A stretch of 64,000 nucleotides of DNA from Serratia entomophila (GCF_021462285.1 NZ_CP082787.1:4588001-4652000), one strand, 5' to 3'; shown: positions 17,779-29,107, counted from the stretch's first letter. Made by a program: numbers and translations. Notes: generated by a model from the letters alone, not told the origin.

Positions 17779-18267
17779 ATGGAATCCTGGTACTTACTTT
17801 ATTGCAAACGCGGCCAGATGTTACGGGCGCAGGAACATCTGGAGCGGCAGGAAGTCAACTGCCTCAGCCCGATCATCACGCTGGAAAAAATCGTGCGCGG
17901 CAAACGCCTTGCGGTCAGCGAACCCCTGTTCCCCAACTACCTGTTCGTGCAGTTCGATCCGGAGCGCATTCACACCACCACCATCAGCGCCACCCGGGGC
18001 GTCAGCCACTTTGTGCGCTTCGGTTCGTTGCCGACCACCATCCCGCATAAGGTAATCGAAGAGCTGCAGGCTCACGCCAGCGAAACTTACGTCGATCCGG
18101 AAACCCCACAACCGGGGGATACCGTGCTGATCGTCGACGGCGTATTCGAAGGGCTGCAGGCTATCTATACCGAGCCGGACGGCGAAGCGCGTTCGATGTT
18201 GCTGCTGAACCTGATCAACAAACAGATCAGCCAAAGCCTGGACAACCGGCAGTTCCAGAAGCTGTAA
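17779..18267 (+). CDS. rfaH: Transcription antitermination protein RfaH
   Basis: NusG paralogue that is recruited to ops-containing operons (LPS core, capsule, secreted virulence factors) and makes polymerase pause-resistant and coupled to translation. The 162-residue product equals E. coli RfaH. The NusG-like N-terminal domain starts [12 protein letters not shown] and includes PLFPNYLFV and GVSHFVRFG. The C-terminal KOW domain includes [18 protein letters not shown]. The frame opens at 17740, but the ATG at 17779 matches the family. A terminator hairpin follows directly. Confidence 0.96.
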   Translation: MESWYLLYCKRGQMLRAQEHLERQEVNCLSPIITLEKIVRGKRLAVSEPLFPNYLFVQFDPERIHTTTISATRGVSHFVRFGSLPTTIPHKVIEELQAHASETYVDPETPQPGDTVLIVDGVFEGLQAIYTEPDGEARSMLLLNLINKQISQSLDNRQFQKL

Positions 18268-18270
18268 TGC

Positions 18271-18297
18271 AAAAAGGCGCCCGCGGGCGCCTTTCTT
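18271..18297. terminator. Terminator between rfaH and hemB
   Basis: AAAGGCGCCC and GGGCGCCTTT form a nearly uninterrupted palindrome with an A-run on the left and a T-rich run on the right. It can terminate the convergent rfaH (plus) and hemB (minus) transcripts. Confidence 0.8.
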
Positions 18298-18307
18298 TAT
18301 CGGCGAA

Positions 18308-19339
<1,032 letters not shown>

Positions 19340-19344
19340 CTAGC

Positions 19345-20127
19345 TCAGACCAGCCGGAATAGCCGGCGGGCGTTCTCATCGGTTTTTTGCCCCAGCCATT
19401 CAGGATCTTCCTGGCGCCAGGCAGCCACCTGGCGCAGGATATGGGGCAGAAAACAGGGTTCGTTGCGGCGAGATGCAGGTTTAGGGTGTAAATCCCGGGG
19501 CAACAGATAGGGGGCGTCAGTTTCCAGCAACAAACGCTCCGCCGGGATCTGCGGCAGCAAGGCGCGCAGTTCCAGGCCACGCCGCTCATCACAGACCCAA
19601 CCGGTAATACCGATCGACAGGCCCAGCGACAGGCAGCTCTTTAATTCTTCGGCGGTGCCGGTGAAGCAGTGCACCACGGCCGCGGGCAGTTTATCCAACC
19701 AGGGCGCGAGCAGCGCGGCAAAACGTGCGTGTGCCTCGCGGCAATGCAGGAAAACCGGCATCGCCAGCTCCGCCGCCAGCGCCAGTTGCGCGCTGAACGC
19801 CGCCTCTTGCTGCGCGGGCGTAGAGAAGTTGCGGTTGAAATCCAGCCCGCATTCGCCGATCGCCACCACCTCGGGGCGCGCGGCCAGCGCATAAATCTGC
19901 CCTGCCGCCTCGTCATCCCAGCCGCTGGCATAATGGGGGTGCACGCCGGCGGTTGACCAACAATAGCCGCCATCCTGCTGAGCCAACTCACTGGCCGCGC
20001 GGCTCTCCTGCAGATCGGTGCCGGTGATCAGCAGCCCGGTCACGCCGGCGGCACGAGCGCGCGCCACCACCTGCTGCTGGTCTTTGGCAAACTGCGGGCT
20101 GGTGAGATTCACGCCGATATCAAACAT
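19345..20127 (-). CDS. tatD: TatD family 3'-5' DNase
   Basis: Metal-dependent nuclease of the TatD family, implicated in DNA repair and DNA fragment turnover rather than in export itself. The 260-residue product has the expected metal-ligand motifs: FDIGVNL at the start, [28 protein letters not shown] and [13 protein letters not shown] chose the ATG at 20127 (MFDIGVN) over the one at 20139 to match E. coli. hemB follows after 14 bp, so the two probably share a transcript. A hairpin separates it from tatC. Confidence 0.95.
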   Translation of the reverse strand: MFDIGVNLTSPQFAKDQQQVVARARAAGVTGLLITGTDLQESRAASELAQQDGGYCWSTAGVHPHYASGWDDEAAGQIYALAARPEVVAIGECGLDFNRNFSTPAQQEAAFSAQLALAAELAMPVFLHCREAHARFAALLAPWLDKLPAAVVHCFTGTAEELKSCLSLGLSIGITGWVCDERRGLELRALLPQIPAERLLLETDAPYLLPRDLHPKPASRRNEPCFLPHILRQVAAWRQEDPEWLGQKTDENARRLFRLV

Positions 20128-20140
20128 GGTTTTTCCCAAA

Positions 20141-20164
20141 GCAAAAGCCGCCCAACGGGCGGCT
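20141..20164 (-). terminator. Terminator or attenuator after tatC
   Basis: On the minus strand AGCCGCCC pairs with GGGCGGCT around a GTT loop (20146-20164), followed by TTTGC. The T-run is short, so partial readthrough into tatD is likely. Confidence 0.7.
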
Positions 20165-20181
20165 CAGAAACAAAACGCAGA

Positions 20182-20952
20182 TTAGGCTGCCGGGGGTTCG
20201 TCACCCTCGTCTTCTTCTTCCGGTTGCGGACGACGTTTACCGGTATAGAAGCGGGCGAAGAACACCCCAACCTCGAACAACAGGTACATAGGTATCGCCA
20301 GCAGGGTTTGTGAAAACACGTCCGGCGGCGTGAGCAGCATGCCGACCACAAAGGCGCCAACCAGCACGTAAGGCCGCTTTTTCTTCAGATCCTCCGGCGA
20401 GGTCACGCCGCTCCAGCACAGCAGGATAATGGCCACCGGCACCTCGAAAGCCACGCCGAACGCCATAAACAGCGCCATGACGAAATCGAGATAGTTATTG
20501 ATGTCGGTGGCGATCATCACCCCTGCCGGCGCAGTTTTGGCAAAGAAACCAAAGGCCAGCGGGAACACGACAAAGTAGGCGAAGGCCATGCCGAGATAAA
20601 ACAGCAGGCTGCTGGAAACCAGCAGGGGCATCATCAGCCGGCGTTCATGTTTATACAACGCCGGGGCGATGAAGGACCAAACCTGATACAGGATCACCGG
20701 CGCCGAAACGAACACCGAGACGATCATGGTCAGTTTGATTGGCGTAAAGAACGGTGACGCCACGTCGGTGGCGATCATGCTCGCCCCGGCGGGCAGCTGT
20801 TTGATCAGCGGCGCAGAAACCAATTGATAGATATCGTTGGCGAAATAGACCAGCACCAGGAAGATCACCAGCACGCTGATAATCGAGTTTAACAACCGCT
20901 TACGCAGTTCTATCAGATGACTGATAAGGGGTTGGGTATCTTCAACAGCCAT
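20182..20952 (-). CDS. tatC: Sec-independent protein translocase TatC
   Basis: Multispanning core of the twin-arginine translocase; with TatB it binds twin-arginine signal peptides. The 256-residue product has six hydrophobic segments. It also has the conserved N-terminal [11 protein letters not shown] motif and the conserved [16 protein letters not shown] loop. The C-terminal tail is acidic (EEEDEGDE). It lies 3 bp after tatB in a tatABC operon. Confidence 0.97.
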   Translation of the reverse strand: MAVEDTQPLISHLIELRKRLLNSIISVLVIFLVLVYFANDIYQLVSAPLIKQLPAGASMIATDVASPFFTPIKLTMIVSVFVSAPVILYQVWSFIAPALYKHERRLMMPLLVSSSLLFYLGMAFAYFVVFPLAFGFFAKTAPAGVMIATDINNYLDFVMALFMAFGVAFEVPVAIILLCWSGVTSPEDLKKKRPYVLVGAFVVGMLLTPPDVFSQTLLAIPMYLLFEVGVFFARFYTGKRRPQPEEEDEGDEPPAA

Positions 20953-20955
20953 GTT

Positions 20956-21519
20956 TTAACGATCGCCACTAGGTTGGTGAGACGCGGGGGTTTTATCCGC
21001 AACGGGTTCAGGAGCCGCTTCGGCAACGACAGCAGCCGGCGCGTTGGCCGCCGGTGTGTCCGCCTGCGGCAAAGCCGCCGTGGGCTGGGTTTCCGGCGCC
21101 GGTTTAGGCGCGGCAGCCGGCGCAGTGGCGGTGGTCGCCGCTTCAGCCGGCGTTACACCGTCGTGGATGGCTTCCGGATCGGTAACCAGCGGGTTATGGA
21201 TGGTGTTCGCCAGCTCGTCTTTCTCGCCCTGATAAGTGCGCTTCAGCGACGCCGCCGCTTCTTTCAGCTCATCCATCGACGCCTTCAGCTCCGGCGTCAA
21301 ATTCTGCAACCCGGCCTGCTCGGCTTTTTTCAGGCTGTCCTGCAGCTCTTGCAGCTTCAGCTCCTGCGAAAGCTCGTGCTGGACCGAAGCCGCCAGCGAA
21401 CGCAGCGCGCGGATCCAGCCCGAAACTGTTCTGACCGCTACCGGCAACCGTTCCGGCCCAAGGACCACCAGGCCGATAACCAGCACCAACAGCAGCTCAC
21501 TAAACCCAATGTCAAACAC
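20956..21519 (-). CDS. tatB: Sec-independent protein translocase TatB
   Basis: Single-span partner of TatC in the signal-peptide receptor complex. The 187-residue product has the N-terminal [25 protein letters not shown] (helix plus the Glu/Pro hinge), an amphipathic helix and a low-complexity Ala/Pro-rich C-terminus. It is slightly longer than E. coli TatB because of that tail. It lies 3 bp after tatA and before tatC. Confidence 0.96.
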   Translation of the reverse strand: MFDIGFSELLLVLVIGLVVLGPERLPVAVRTVSGWIRALRSLAASVQHELSQELKLQELQDSLKKAEQAGLQNLTPELKASMDELKEAAASLKRTYQGEKDELANTIHNPLVTDPEAIHDGVTPAEAATTATAPAAAPKPAPETQPTAALPQADTPAANAPAAVVAEAAPEPVADKTPASHQPSGDR

Positions 21520-21522
21520 GGT

Positions 21523-21786
21523 TTATACCTGCTCTTTGTTCTTCGACTCTTCCGTTTTTACTTCCGGCTGCTTATCAGTAATAGGCTTGGCCGCGAAGTC
21601 AGCGTCGTCCAGGCTGCTTTTTTCAGCCGTGTTGGCCGGCGGTGGCGTTTCGTCGCCGATCGCCTTTTTGAAACCCTTGATGGATGCACCGAGATCGGAG
21701 CCCAGCGTACGGAGCTTTTTGGTACCGAACAGCAGCACCACGATCACCGCGATGATCAACAATTGCGTAATACTAATACCGCCCAT
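21523..21786 (-). CDS. tatA: Sec-independent protein translocase TatA
   Basis: Pore-forming Tat subunit, 87 residues. It shows the short N-terminal transmembrane helix ([16 protein letters not shown]), the [14 protein letters not shown] hinge and amphipathic helix, and a charged tail. The ATG has a GAGGTAATT ribosome site. It is the first gene of tatABC, and the 80-bp gap to ubiB probably holds its promoter. Confidence 0.97.
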   Translation of the reverse strand: MGGISITQLLIIAVIVVLLFGTKKLRTLGSDLGASIKGFKKAIGDETPPPANTAEKSSLDDADFAAKPITDKQPEVKTEESKNKEQV

Positions 21787-21866
21787 TCCAATTACCTCTA
21801 ATTTTAAAAGGGTATTTTAAAGCCAGCCGTATTATAGGGCAGGCTTTGCCAGAGTTTCGTGTCAAT

Positions 21867-23498
21867 TCAGGTGGTTCGCTTCCAGCCAATCACCCAGCAG
21901 ACGATGCCGGCGGCCATCATCCAGGCCGGGAACACCTCGACCTGCCCCAGCAACAGCAGCGTGCCGCTTACTAACAGTGTAGCGCCAACGCCGAACAAAT
22001 AGCGCGATTGCCCCTGGCGCACCCGCTGTGCCTGCATCTGGCCAGTCAGCTTATCAACGCTTTGTTGCAGCAGTTTATGCTGCTGCAGGCTGTCGTAAAA
22101 TAATTCCGGCAATTCGGGCAGCTTTTCCGCCCAGAACGGCGCTTTTTCTTTCAGCGCGCGGATCACCGCCGGGATGCCGACCTGATCGCGCAGCCAGCTC
22201 TCGAGGAACGGCTTGGCGGTGGTCCACAGATCCAGCTGCGGGTAGAGCTGCCGGCCCAGACCTTCAACATACAGCAAGGTCTTCTGCAATAACACCAGTT
22301 GCGGCTGCACTTCCATATTGAAGCGGCGCGCCGTATTGAACAGGTTCAACAGCACGTTGCCGAACGAAATCTCCGCCAATGGCTTCTCGAAAATCGGCTC
22401 GCAAACGGTGCGGATGGCAAACTCGAAATCTTCCACGTTGGTGTCGCGCGGCACCCAGCCGGAATCTACGTGCAGCTCCGCCACCTTGCGGTAATCGCGG
22501 TTGAAGAAGGCGATGAAGTTTTCCGCCAGATAGCGTTTGTCGTCCTTGTTCAGCGAGCCGACGATACCGCAGTCGATGCCGATGTAGCAGGGATCTTCAG
22601 GGTGCTCGTAGCTGACGAAAATATTACCGGGATGCATGTCCGCATGGAAGAAGCTGTCGCGGAATACCTGGGTAAAGAACACCTGAACGCCGCGCTCCGC
22701 CAACAGCTTCATGTTGGTACCCTGCCGCTCCAGCGTGGCGATGTCCGAAACCGGAATACCGTAGATCCTTTCCATCACCAACACGCTTTCGCGGCAGTAA
22801 TCGGAATAAACTTCCGGCACGTACAGCATCGGGCTGTCTTCAAAATTGCGCCGCAGCTGGATGGCGTTGGCCGCCTCGCGCAGCAGATTCAGCTCGTCCA
22901 GCAGGGTCTTCTCGTACTCGCGTACCACTTCACGCGGGCGCAGCCGGCGGCCGTCCGGCATCAGCATAGGCACCCAGCCTGCCAGGCGGTACATCAGCCG
23001 CACGTCGGCCTTGATGATCGGCCCGATATCCGGCCGAATCACCTTCAGCACCACTTCCTGCCCGGTGGTTTTCAGCCGGGCGGTGTGCACCTGCGCAATG
23101 GAGGCGGATGCCAGCGCCTGCTGGTCAAAATCGTCGAACCAGGTCTCCAGCGGGCCGCCCATCGCCAGTTCGATATGCTTGCGCGCCAGGGCGCCGTCAA
23201 AAGGCGCCACCCGATCCTGCAGCAGCGTCAGCTGATCGGCAATGTGCGGTGGGAACAGATCGCGGCGGGTCGACATCATCTGGCCAAACTTGATCCACAC
23301 CGGGCCCAACTCCTGCAGCGCCAGCCGCAGGCGCTCGCCCAAGGGTTTATCCTTGTGGCGGTTCGGCATCCAGAAAAGCAGCCGGCGGCCAAACCGCAGC
23401 GGCAGCGTCAGACGCATTTTAGGGATCAGTTCATCCAGGCCATAACTGAGAAAAACGCGGACGATAAAATACAGGCGGCGTAGTTCGCCAGGGGTCAT
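21867..23498 (-). CDS. ubiB: Ubiquinone biosynthesis protein UbiB
   Basis: Atypical ADCK/UbiB-family kinase-like ATPase needed for ubiquinone synthesis, at the inner membrane. The 543-residue product has the family KxGQ motif (IKFGQ, Lys80), the Ala-rich nucleotide loop [11 protein letters not shown], the DMHPGN catalytic segment, an IGIDCGIVG metal-binding segment and two C-terminal transmembrane helices. It overlaps ubiJ by 4 bp in a ubiE-ubiJ-ubiB operon, and tatA begins 80 bp further on. Confidence 0.96.
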   Translation of the reverse strand: MTPGELRRLYFIVRVFLSYGLDELIPKMRLTLPLRFGRRLLFWMPNRHKDKPLGERLRLALQELGPVWIKFGQMMSTRRDLFPPHIADQLTLLQDRVAPFDGALARKHIELAMGGPLETWFDDFDQQALASASIAQVHTARLKTTGQEVVLKVIRPDIGPIIKADVRLMYRLAGWVPMLMPDGRRLRPREVVREYEKTLLDELNLLREAANAIQLRRNFEDSPMLYVPEVYSDYCRESVLVMERIYGIPVSDIATLERQGTNMKLLAERGVQVFFTQVFRDSFFHADMHPGNIFVSYEHPEDPCYIGIDCGIVGSLNKDDKRYLAENFIAFFNRDYRKVAELHVDSGWVPRDTNVEDFEFAIRTVCEPIFEKPLAEISFGNVLLNLFNTARRFNMEVQPQLVLLQKTLLYVEGLGRQLYPQLDLWTTAKPFLESWLRDQVGIPAVIRALKEKAPFWAEKLPELPELFYDSLQQHKLLQQSVDKLTGQMQAQRVRQGQSRYLFGVGATLLVSGTLLLLGQVEVFPAWMMAAGIVCWVIGWKRTT

Positions 23499-24109
23499 CG
23501 CTTGCCCTCCAACTTGTCCATGCGGGCGATCAACGCTTGCGCGCTGCGGGTGACGGCGTCAACTTCCTCGTTGAACCACACCACTTCCAACGGCCCCGGC
23601 GCCAGGCGCCACTCTTCGGTCAGGGTTTCCGCCATATCATGCTGCCGACGCAGCAAACCGGCCTTCAACAGCCCGGCGCCTTTGCCCAGCGCCTGAGTAA
23701 TCCCCTGAGCGGCGATGTCGCCAACGTAGGGCGCCAGCCATTCAGCCGGATCCCACTCCGCCAGATCGAGCAACCCGACCAACTGCTGCACCACCTGGAT
23801 GTCGCCTTCCACCGTCAGCTCGCCGCTGCGCATCAGCACCGGCAGCTGCTGGCGATCGCGCAGCTTGAGCAGCGCCGGGATGCGGCTGCGCACCTTGCAA
23901 TCGGCGCTGTCTTCAGACTGCCCCAGCACGTCCACCCGCAGTTCGCTGAATACCAGCACCAGCGGCGCGGCCAGCTCTTCCAGTTCGATACGCAGCACCT
24001 TGCCCGCCAGGCGTTGCCGGGCGGCTTTCATGCTGCGATCGCGGAACAACAGGCTGTTCAGCGAGGTTTCCAGCGCGCCGGTCAACAGCGGGGTAAACAG
24101 CATCGGCAT
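23495..24109 (-). CDS. ubiJ: Ubiquinone biosynthesis accessory factor UbiJ
   Basis: Lipid-binding assembly factor of the soluble Ubi complex. The roughly 204-residue product has an N-terminal SCP2-like domain (about 10-110, including [27 protein letters not shown]) and a C-terminal helical part ending in a short coiled coil. Several ATGs are possible (24115, 24109, 24103), and the frame is open further upstream into ubiE. I chose 24109 (MPMLFTPLL), but 24115 or 24103 cannot be excluded because none has a clear ribosome site. It is tightly coupled to ubiE and ubiB. Confidence 0.9.
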   Translation of the reverse strand: MPMLFTPLLTGALETSLNSLLFRDRSMKAARQRLAGKVLRIELEELAAPLVLVFSELRVDVLGQSEDSADCKVRSRIPALLKLRDRQQLPVLMRSGELTVEGDIQVVQQLVGLLDLAEWDPAEWLAPYVGDIAAQGITQALGKGAGLLKAGLLRRQHDMAETLTEEWRLAPGPLEVVWFNEEVDAVTRSAQALIARMDKLEGKR

Positions 24110-24116
24110 ATTCATA

Positions 24117-24872
24117 TCAGAACTTGAAGCCCCGGTGCAGGGCCACAATGCCGCCGGTCAGGTTGAAATAGGTCACGTTATCAAAGCCTGCGTTGCCCAT
24201 CATGCCCTTCAGGGTTTCCTGATCGGGGTGCATGCGGATCGACTCGGCCAGATAGCGGTAGCTGTCCGGATCTTTCACCACCAGCTCGCCTATCTTTGGC
24301 AGCACGTGGAAAGAATAGGCGTCGTAGGCTTTGCTCAGCGGCGCCAGCAGCGGCTTGGAGAACTCCAGCACCAACAGGCGGCCGCCCGGCTTCAGCACGC
24401 GGAACATCGAACGCAGCGCCTTGTCCTTGTCGGTCACGTTGCGCAGGCCGAAGGAAATGGTGATGCAATCAAAATAGTTATCGGGGAACGGCAATGCTTC
24501 GGCGTTGGCCTGCACATAGCTGATGTTGCCGACGATGCCGCGATCGCGCAGCTTTTCGCGCCCCATCTTCAGCATGGAATCGTTGATATCCGCCAGCACC
24601 ACCTGCCCCTGCTCGCCGACCATGCGGGAGAACTTGGCGGCCAGATCGCCGGTGCCGCCGGCCAGATCCAGCACGCGCTGCCCGCGGCGCACGCCGCTGC
24701 AGTCAATGGTGAAGCGTTTCCAGATGCGGTGAATGCCGAACGACATCAGGTCGTTCATCACGTCATACTTGGCCGCTACCGAATGAAAAACGTCCGCCAC
24801 CATGGCCTGTTTTTCGTCTCTCGCGACGGTGCGAAAACCGAAGTCGGTGGTTTCCTGCGGTTGATCTGCCAT
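24117..24872 (-). CDS. ubiE: Ubiquinone/menaquinone C-methyltransferase UbiE
   Basis: SAM-dependent methyltransferase that methylates demethylmenaquinone and the corresponding ubiquinone precursor. At 251 residues it equals E. coli UbiE. Methyltransferase motif I is [15 protein letters not shown] (about 67-80), followed by [20 protein letters not shown] and the [13 protein letters not shown] segment. It is the first gene of ubiEJB; rmuC ends 79 bp upstream. Confidence 0.97.
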   Translation of the reverse strand: MADQPQETTDFGFRTVARDEKQAMVADVFHSVAAKYDVMNDLMSFGIHRIWKRFTIDCSGVRRGQRVLDLAGGTGDLAAKFSRMVGEQGQVVLADINDSMLKMGREKLRDRGIVGNISYVQANAEALPFPDNYFDCITISFGLRNVTDKDKALRSMFRVLKPGGRLLVLEFSKPLLAPLSKAYDAYSFHVLPKIGELVVKDPDSYRYLAESIRMHPDQETLKGMMGNAGFDNVTYFNLTGGIVALHRGFKF

Positions 24873-24951
24873 TGTCCTGCCTGCTATTCAGTCAATTTTG
24901 TGTGGTTGATTGTACCAGAACCCCACGGAATACCCCACCTCGCAGCGGCGT

Positions 24952-26505
24952 TCAGCCGTGCGAAACAAAGCCCGGTTCCCCGGCGGGATCGTCATCCTGC
25001 TCCGCCTGCGGCAGCGCGCCGCTCTCGTCGTCGCCCGCCGTTTCCTCTGTTTCTTCGTCCTGCTGCGCGCCGGCCTGCTGAGCCAGCAACGGATTGATCG
25101 GCCGCTTCACCTCAACCCCCAGCGCGCGGAAGCCCTCGGTCTGGCCGATAAGATTACCACGGCCTTCGCTCAGTTTGTTCATTGCCTGGCGATAACTGCC
25201 CTGCGCCTTGTCCAGGCTCTGCCCCAGCGCGGACATGTCGTCCACGAACAGCCGCATCTTGTCGTACAATCGCGCCGCCCGGTCGGCGATGCGCTGCGCA
25301 TTTTGGCTCTGGTGCTCATAGCGCCACAGGTTGGTGATGGTGCGCAGCGCCACCAGCAGCGTGGTCGGGCTGACCAGCATAATGTTGTGTTTGAGCGCTT
25401 CGCCGATCAATTCTGGCTCGCGGTCGATCGCCAGCAGGAAGGCCGGCTCGACCGGAATGAACATCAGCACGTAATCCAGCGAACGCAGGCCGGGCAACTG
25501 CTGGTAGTCTTTGCGCCCCAGCAGCCGGATATGGCCGCGCAGCGAGGCGATATGCTCGTTCAGCGCCGCCTCACGCTCCGCCTCGTCTTCGCCGTTGAAA
25601 TAGCGCTCATAGGCGATCAAGGACATCTTGGCGTCGATCACGACGTCCTTGCCCTGCGGCAGCCGGACGATAACGTCTGGCTGCATGCGGCTCTGGTGAT
25701 CCACCCGCACGTTGACCTGGGTTTCATACTCGTGCCCTTCGCGCAGGCCCGAGGCTTCCAGCACCCGGCTCAGCACCACCTCGCCCCAGTTGCCCTGGGT
25801 TTTGTTGTCGCCTTTCAGCGCCTTGGTCAGGTTGATGGCTTCGCGCGCCATCTGCGCATTGAGCTGCTGCAGATTACGTATTTCGTGCGTCAGCGTATGG
25901 CGTTCGCGCGCTTCCTGGCCAAAGCTGTCCTGCACCTGCCGGCGGAAACCGTCCAGCTGTTCGCGCAGCGGCAACAGCAGGCGATCCAGGCTTTGCTGGT
26001 TCTGCTCGTCCACCTTGCGCCCGCTGTGTTCGAATATGCGGTTGGCCAGGTTCTCGAACTGAGTGGTGAGGCGCTGTTCGCTGTTGATCAGCAGGCGCTG
26101 TTTCTCTTCCGCCGCCATGCGGGTCTCCTCCAGCCGGATGGTGACCTCGCGCAGCTCGGCTTCCTGCGCGCTGTTGACCTCGCGCTGGGCGCGCAGCTCC
26201 TGATTGAGCAACTCGCACTCGTTGCGCCAGTGGTTCAGCTGCTGCAGCTTTTCGTGCGCGGCGGCCAACTGGCTGTGCAAATTGCGCAGCTCCAGCTCGC
26301 CCTGGCGCATCTGCTGTTCCTGGCGCTGCAGCGTTTCCTGCCGGGCAGCCGCCTCCTGCTGCGCCTGTTGCAGCGCCTGCTCCAGCAAGCGCAGCTCGGT
26401 TTCATGCTGCGCACCGGTCTGCTGCGCGCGCAGGCTGGCAATCAGCCACCCCAGCAGCATGCCGATAACTACCCCACCTATACCGTAAACCAGACTGGTA
26501 TCCAC
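24952..26505 (-). CDS. rmuC: DNA recombination protein RmuC
   Basis: RmuC-family protein that limits inversions and rearrangements at inverted repeats. The 517-residue product starts with a transmembrane helix (GIGGVVIGMLLGWLIASL). A long Gln/Glu/Arg-rich coiled coil follows (about 30-190), then the conserved nuclease-like core with QGNWGEVVLSRVLEASGL, QPDVIVRLPQGKDVVIDAKMSL and FIPVEPAFLLA. An acidic low-complexity tail ends the protein. The ATG follows a CAGGAGG ribosome site. Confidence 0.95.
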   Translation of the reverse strand: MDTSLVYGIGGVVIGMLLGWLIASLRAQQTGAQHETELRLLEQALQQAQQEAAARQETLQRQEQQMRQGELELRNLHSQLAAAHEKLQQLNHWRNECELLNQELRAQREVNSAQEAELREVTIRLEETRMAAEEKQRLLINSEQRLTTQFENLANRIFEHSGRKVDEQNQQSLDRLLLPLREQLDGFRRQVQDSFGQEARERHTLTHEIRNLQQLNAQMAREAINLTKALKGDNKTQGNWGEVVLSRVLEASGLREGHEYETQVNVRVDHQSRMQPDVIVRLPQGKDVVIDAKMSLIAYERYFNGEDEAEREAALNEHIASLRGHIRLLGRKDYQQLPGLRSLDYVLMFIPVEPAFLLAIDREPELIGEALKHNIMLVSPTTLLVALRTITNLWRYEHQSQNAQRIADRAARLYDKMRLFVDDMSALGQSLDKAQGSYRQAMNKLSEGRGNLIGQTEGFRALGVEVKRPINPLLAQQAGAQQDEETEETAGDDESGALPQAEQDDDPAGEPGFVSHG

Positions 26506-26645
26506 CCTGCCTCCTGTTACCCCTAACCGTTCCGGCGTTTCACGCGCCTGTTGCCCGTCACGTTAAGGGGATGCTGTATGGATGTCCAGCCTGATTTTGC
26601 ACCTCACAAACAATAATGCGCAGCGGCGCGCAACTCAGGCAAAAG

Positions 26646-27176
26646 TCAGCCCAGCCATTGGCTTAACCACTTGATGCCGAATGCGCCAGGCGCCAGAATG
26701 CCGAACGCCCAGATCATCGCCGAGCTGACGTTCGCCAGTTGGAAATAGCGCTGCGGCATGCCGCAGATCCCCCCCACCAGCGGCACCACCGCCCGCAGCG
26801 GGCCGAAAAAGCGGCCGATGAAAATGCCCAGCACGCCCCAACGTTCAAAAAACGCGTGGCCGCGCGCCAGCAGCTGTGGGTTGCGCGACAGCGGCCACAT
26901 ATGCGCCACCCGGTCCTGGTAGTGGTAACCGATCCAGTAGGAAAGCCAGTCGCCGAAGAAGGCGCCGGCGGCGGCGGCGGCCCAGATCGGCCAGAAAGCG
27001 ATGCCGCTTTCGCCAATCAGCGCGCCCAACGCCAGCAGGATCACCGTGGCCGGCAGCAGCAGCGATAAAAACGCCAGCGACTCGCCGAACGCCAGGAAAA
27101 ATATGATGGGGATGGCCCAGCCCTCGTGCTGTTGCACGACGTCGCTGACCCAGTGGATAACGTCATTGAGGCTCAA
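26646..27176 (-). CDS. DedA family membrane protein (YohD-like)
   Basis: A 176-residue inner-membrane protein of the DedA/SNARE-associated family, whose members include membrane-potential and undecaprenyl-phosphate transport proteins. Visible family motifs are FGESLAFLSLLLPATVIL, GAFFGDWLSYWIGYH and FIGRFFGPLRAVVPLVGGICGM, where Arg/Pro residues are characteristic. Length suggests the short YohD-like subgroup, but the exact role is unknown. It lies between rmuC and a tyrosine phosphatase gene; E. coli has neither at this position. Confidence 0.85.
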   Translation of the reverse strand: MSLNDVIHWVSDVVQQHEGWAIPIIFFLAFGESLAFLSLLLPATVILLALGALIGESGIAFWPIWAAAAAGAFFGDWLSYWIGYHYQDRVAHMWPLSRNPQLLARGHAFFERWGVLGIFIGRFFGPLRAVVPLVGGICGMPQRYFQLANVSSAMIWAFGILAPGAFGIKWLSQWLG

Positions 27177-27264
27177 TATCGGGCTCCTGATTCGCGATGT
27201 TCACCGCCAAGGTTAGGCACAATGCTGACCGGGGCGGGTTAAACCCCGGCTAAACATGCGGCGG

Positions 27265-28047
27265 TTACTCGAGATAAAACGCCTGCAGCGTTTCGCGCTG
27301 GGCCGCGCCCAGGCCGTACTCCGCCTCCAGCCAGCGGTCGGTCGAGCCGTATTGAGCGCGGATGCAGCTCAGGGCGGTCATCAGGAACTCTTCGCGCGCG
27401 CTGAGCACGTAGGCGAACTGCTCCAGCGCCTTGGCATTCAGGCGAATCGACAGCTGATCCAGCATTTGCTCGCGGAAGCCGGCCAGGGTGGTTTCGGTCA
27501 GCAGGTAATCTTCGGTCACCGTGGCTTCGTCGGCGCCCAGCGCGAACAGCACCAGCGCCGAACCGATCCCGGTGCGGTCCTTACCCACCGCGCAGTGCTG
27601 CACTATCGCGCCGTCGCCGGGGTTGCTCAGCAGTTGCGCCAACCGTTTATAGGCCGCATTGCCGAACGGCAGGCGGCGATACAGCTCCAGCATGAATGCC
27701 CGGGCGTCGAAGCCGGCCAGCGTTTCGCTGGTGAGCTTTTCCAGGTTGGCGTTAACCTCGTTGCTCAGCGGGTTGGCCGGCACATGGTGATAATCGGCGC
27801 CGCGCCACAGGATATCCGGCTTGGCCTGCACCTCGTCGGCGTCGCGGTAGTCCAGCACCGAACGCACAGGTACGCCGGCCAAAAACTCGCAGTCCTTTTC
27901 CGTCAGCCGTTCGAGCGAGCCGGAACGGAACAGCAGGCCGCGCTTGATACGGCGCCCATCGGCAACGCCGTTGCCGCCAAAATCGCGAAAGTTGATGCCG
28001 CCATCAAGCGGCGCAAGTGAAGGATGAAGCAGGATCCGGGCGGTCAT
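27265..28047 (-). CDS. Tyrosine-protein phosphatase family protein
   Basis: Predicted protein phosphatase of the Y_phosphatase3 type, 260 residues. It starts with the family's NFRDFGG and GLLFRSGSL motifs. The catalytic P-loop HCAVGKDRTG is at 141-150 (Cys142, Arg148). Some members act on phosphoinositides or phosphotyrosine; the substrate here is unknown. I chose the ATG at 28047 because a GAGGA site lies 6 bp upstream; two upstream ATGs in the same frame lack one. No signal peptide is evident, so it is likely cytosolic. It lies downstream of udp and upstream of the DedA gene. Confidence 0.85.
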   Translation of the reverse strand: MTARILLHPSLAPLDGGINFRDFGGNGVADGRRIKRGLLFRSGSLERLTEKDCEFLAGVPVRSVLDYRDADEVQAKPDILWRGADYHHVPANPLSNEVNANLEKLTSETLAGFDARAFMLELYRRLPFGNAAYKRLAQLLSNPGDGAIVQHCAVGKDRTGIGSALVLFALGADEATVTEDYLLTETTLAGFREQMLDQLSIRLNAKALEQFAYVLSAREEFLMTALSCIRAQYGSTDRWLEAEYGLGAAQRETLQAFYLE

Positions 28048-28205
28048 AAACGTCCTCATTGTTATCATGTGGCTGGGCGTCGCAGGCAAACCGCCGCTCG
28101 GGCAGCACCCTGCGGCCCTCGGCGCGACGCCGATAGCTATAACCGTAACAGATTAACCGCGAATGGAAAAACGGGCCGCAGAGCGACCCGTGGTACTGAA
28201 GGGGA

Positions 28206-28967
28206 TTACAGCAGGCGGCGCGCGGCGTCCACCACGATCTGCACCGCTTTGCTTTCGGTGTTTTTCATGGTTTCCGCGTTCGGGATCTCTTGCTGGGTGC
28301 GGTTGACTATCACCCCGGCCACCATGCCGGCGCGCAGGCCCTGGCTGGCGCACATGGTCAGCAGGGTGGCGGATTCCATTTCATAGTTCATTACGCCCAT
28401 TGCCTGCCACTCTTCCATCGAACCCTTAAAACGGCTGACTACGCGGCCGGAGTAGGTGTCGTAACGCTCCTGGCCCGGGTAGAAGGTGTCGGAAGAGGCG
28501 GTCACGCCAATATGGGTGGTGGCGCCGCTGGCTTTGGCCGCTTCCACCAGCGCGGTGGTGCAGGCGAAGTCCGCTACCGCCGGGAACTCCATCGGCGCGA
28601 AGTGCAGGCTGGCGCCGTCAAGGCGCACCGCCGCGGTGGTCACCAGCACGTCGCCGACGTTGATGTTGGACTGAATAGCGCCGGTGGTGCCGATACGCAG
28701 GAAGGTGCGAATGCCCAGCTGCGCCAATTCTTCCACCGCGATAGAGGTAGAGGGGCCGCCGATGCCGGTAGAGCAGACGATCACCGCCTTGCCGTCCAGC
28801 TCTGCGCGCCAGGTGGTGAATTCACGATGGGAGGCCAGATGCACCGGATTTTCCATCAGCTTGGCAATTTTCTCTACGCGCTGCGGATCGCCCGGCACGA
28901 TGGCAAGCTGGGCCCCTTGCAGATCTTTTTTGGTGAGGCCGAGATGAAAAACGTCAGATTGAGACAT
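28206..28967 (-). CDS. udp: Uridine phosphorylase Udp
   Basis: Converts uridine and phosphate to uracil and ribose-1-phosphate in pyrimidine salvage. The 253-residue product equals E. coli Udp. It has the phosphate-binding VPGDPQRV segment, [22 protein letters not shown] and the base-binding [14 protein letters not shown] chose the ATG at 28967 ([10 protein letters not shown]) with a GAGGAG ribosome site; the frame is open upstream to 29006. Two CRP sites lie upstream in the E. coli udp arrangement. Confidence 0.97.
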   Translation of the reverse strand: MSQSDVFHLGLTKKDLQGAQLAIVPGDPQRVEKIAKLMENPVHLASHREFTTWRAELDGKAVIVCSTGIGGPSTSIAVEELAQLGIRTFLRIGTTGAIQSNINVGDVLVTTAAVRLDGASLHFAPMEFPAVADFACTTALVEAAKASGATTHIGVTASSDTFYPGQERYDTYSGRVVSRFKGSMEEWQAMGVMNYEMESATLLTMCASQGLRAGMVAGVIVNRTQQEIPNAETMKNTESKAVQIVVDAARRLL

Positions 28968-29012
28968 ACGAGACTCCTCATGGATCATGTTTATTGGGAG
29001 GAACAAAAAAGC

Positions 29013-29018
29013 ACTCTA
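29013..29018 (-). promoter_or_regulatory. Candidate udp -10 box
   Basis: TAGAGT on the minus strand. The implied start near 29006 would place the proximal CRP site centre at about -41.5, the geometry of a class II CRP-activated promoter and of E. coli udp. Confidence 0.6.
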
Positions 29019-29039
29019 CTGAAAATTGTCGCCAAATTT

Positions 29040-29055
29040 CGTGATGACAATCACT
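29040..29055. promoter_or_regulatory. CRP site, proximal, udp promoter
   Basis: CGTGA-N6-TCACT (centre 29047.5), one mismatch in each half from TGTGA-N6-TCACA. It lies about 41.5 bp upstream of the inferred udp transcription start. Confidence 0.75.
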
Positions 29056-29091
29056 TTGATAAAAGAAACAGAACTCAATCTACATAATAAT

Positions 29092-29107
29092 TGTGATTAT
29101 TATCACA
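29092..29107. promoter_or_regulatory. CRP site, distal, udp promoter
   Basis: TGTGATTATTATCACA is a perfect CRP consensus dyad (centre 29099.5). It lies 52 bp from the proximal site. In E. coli udp the same spacing brackets a CytR operator, so CRP/CytR co-regulation is likely here. Confidence 0.85.

Noticed and set aside
24910..26526. A 538-codon open frame antisense to rmuC
   Set aside because: Same reason: stop-free shadow of a recognised gene, with no coding signature.
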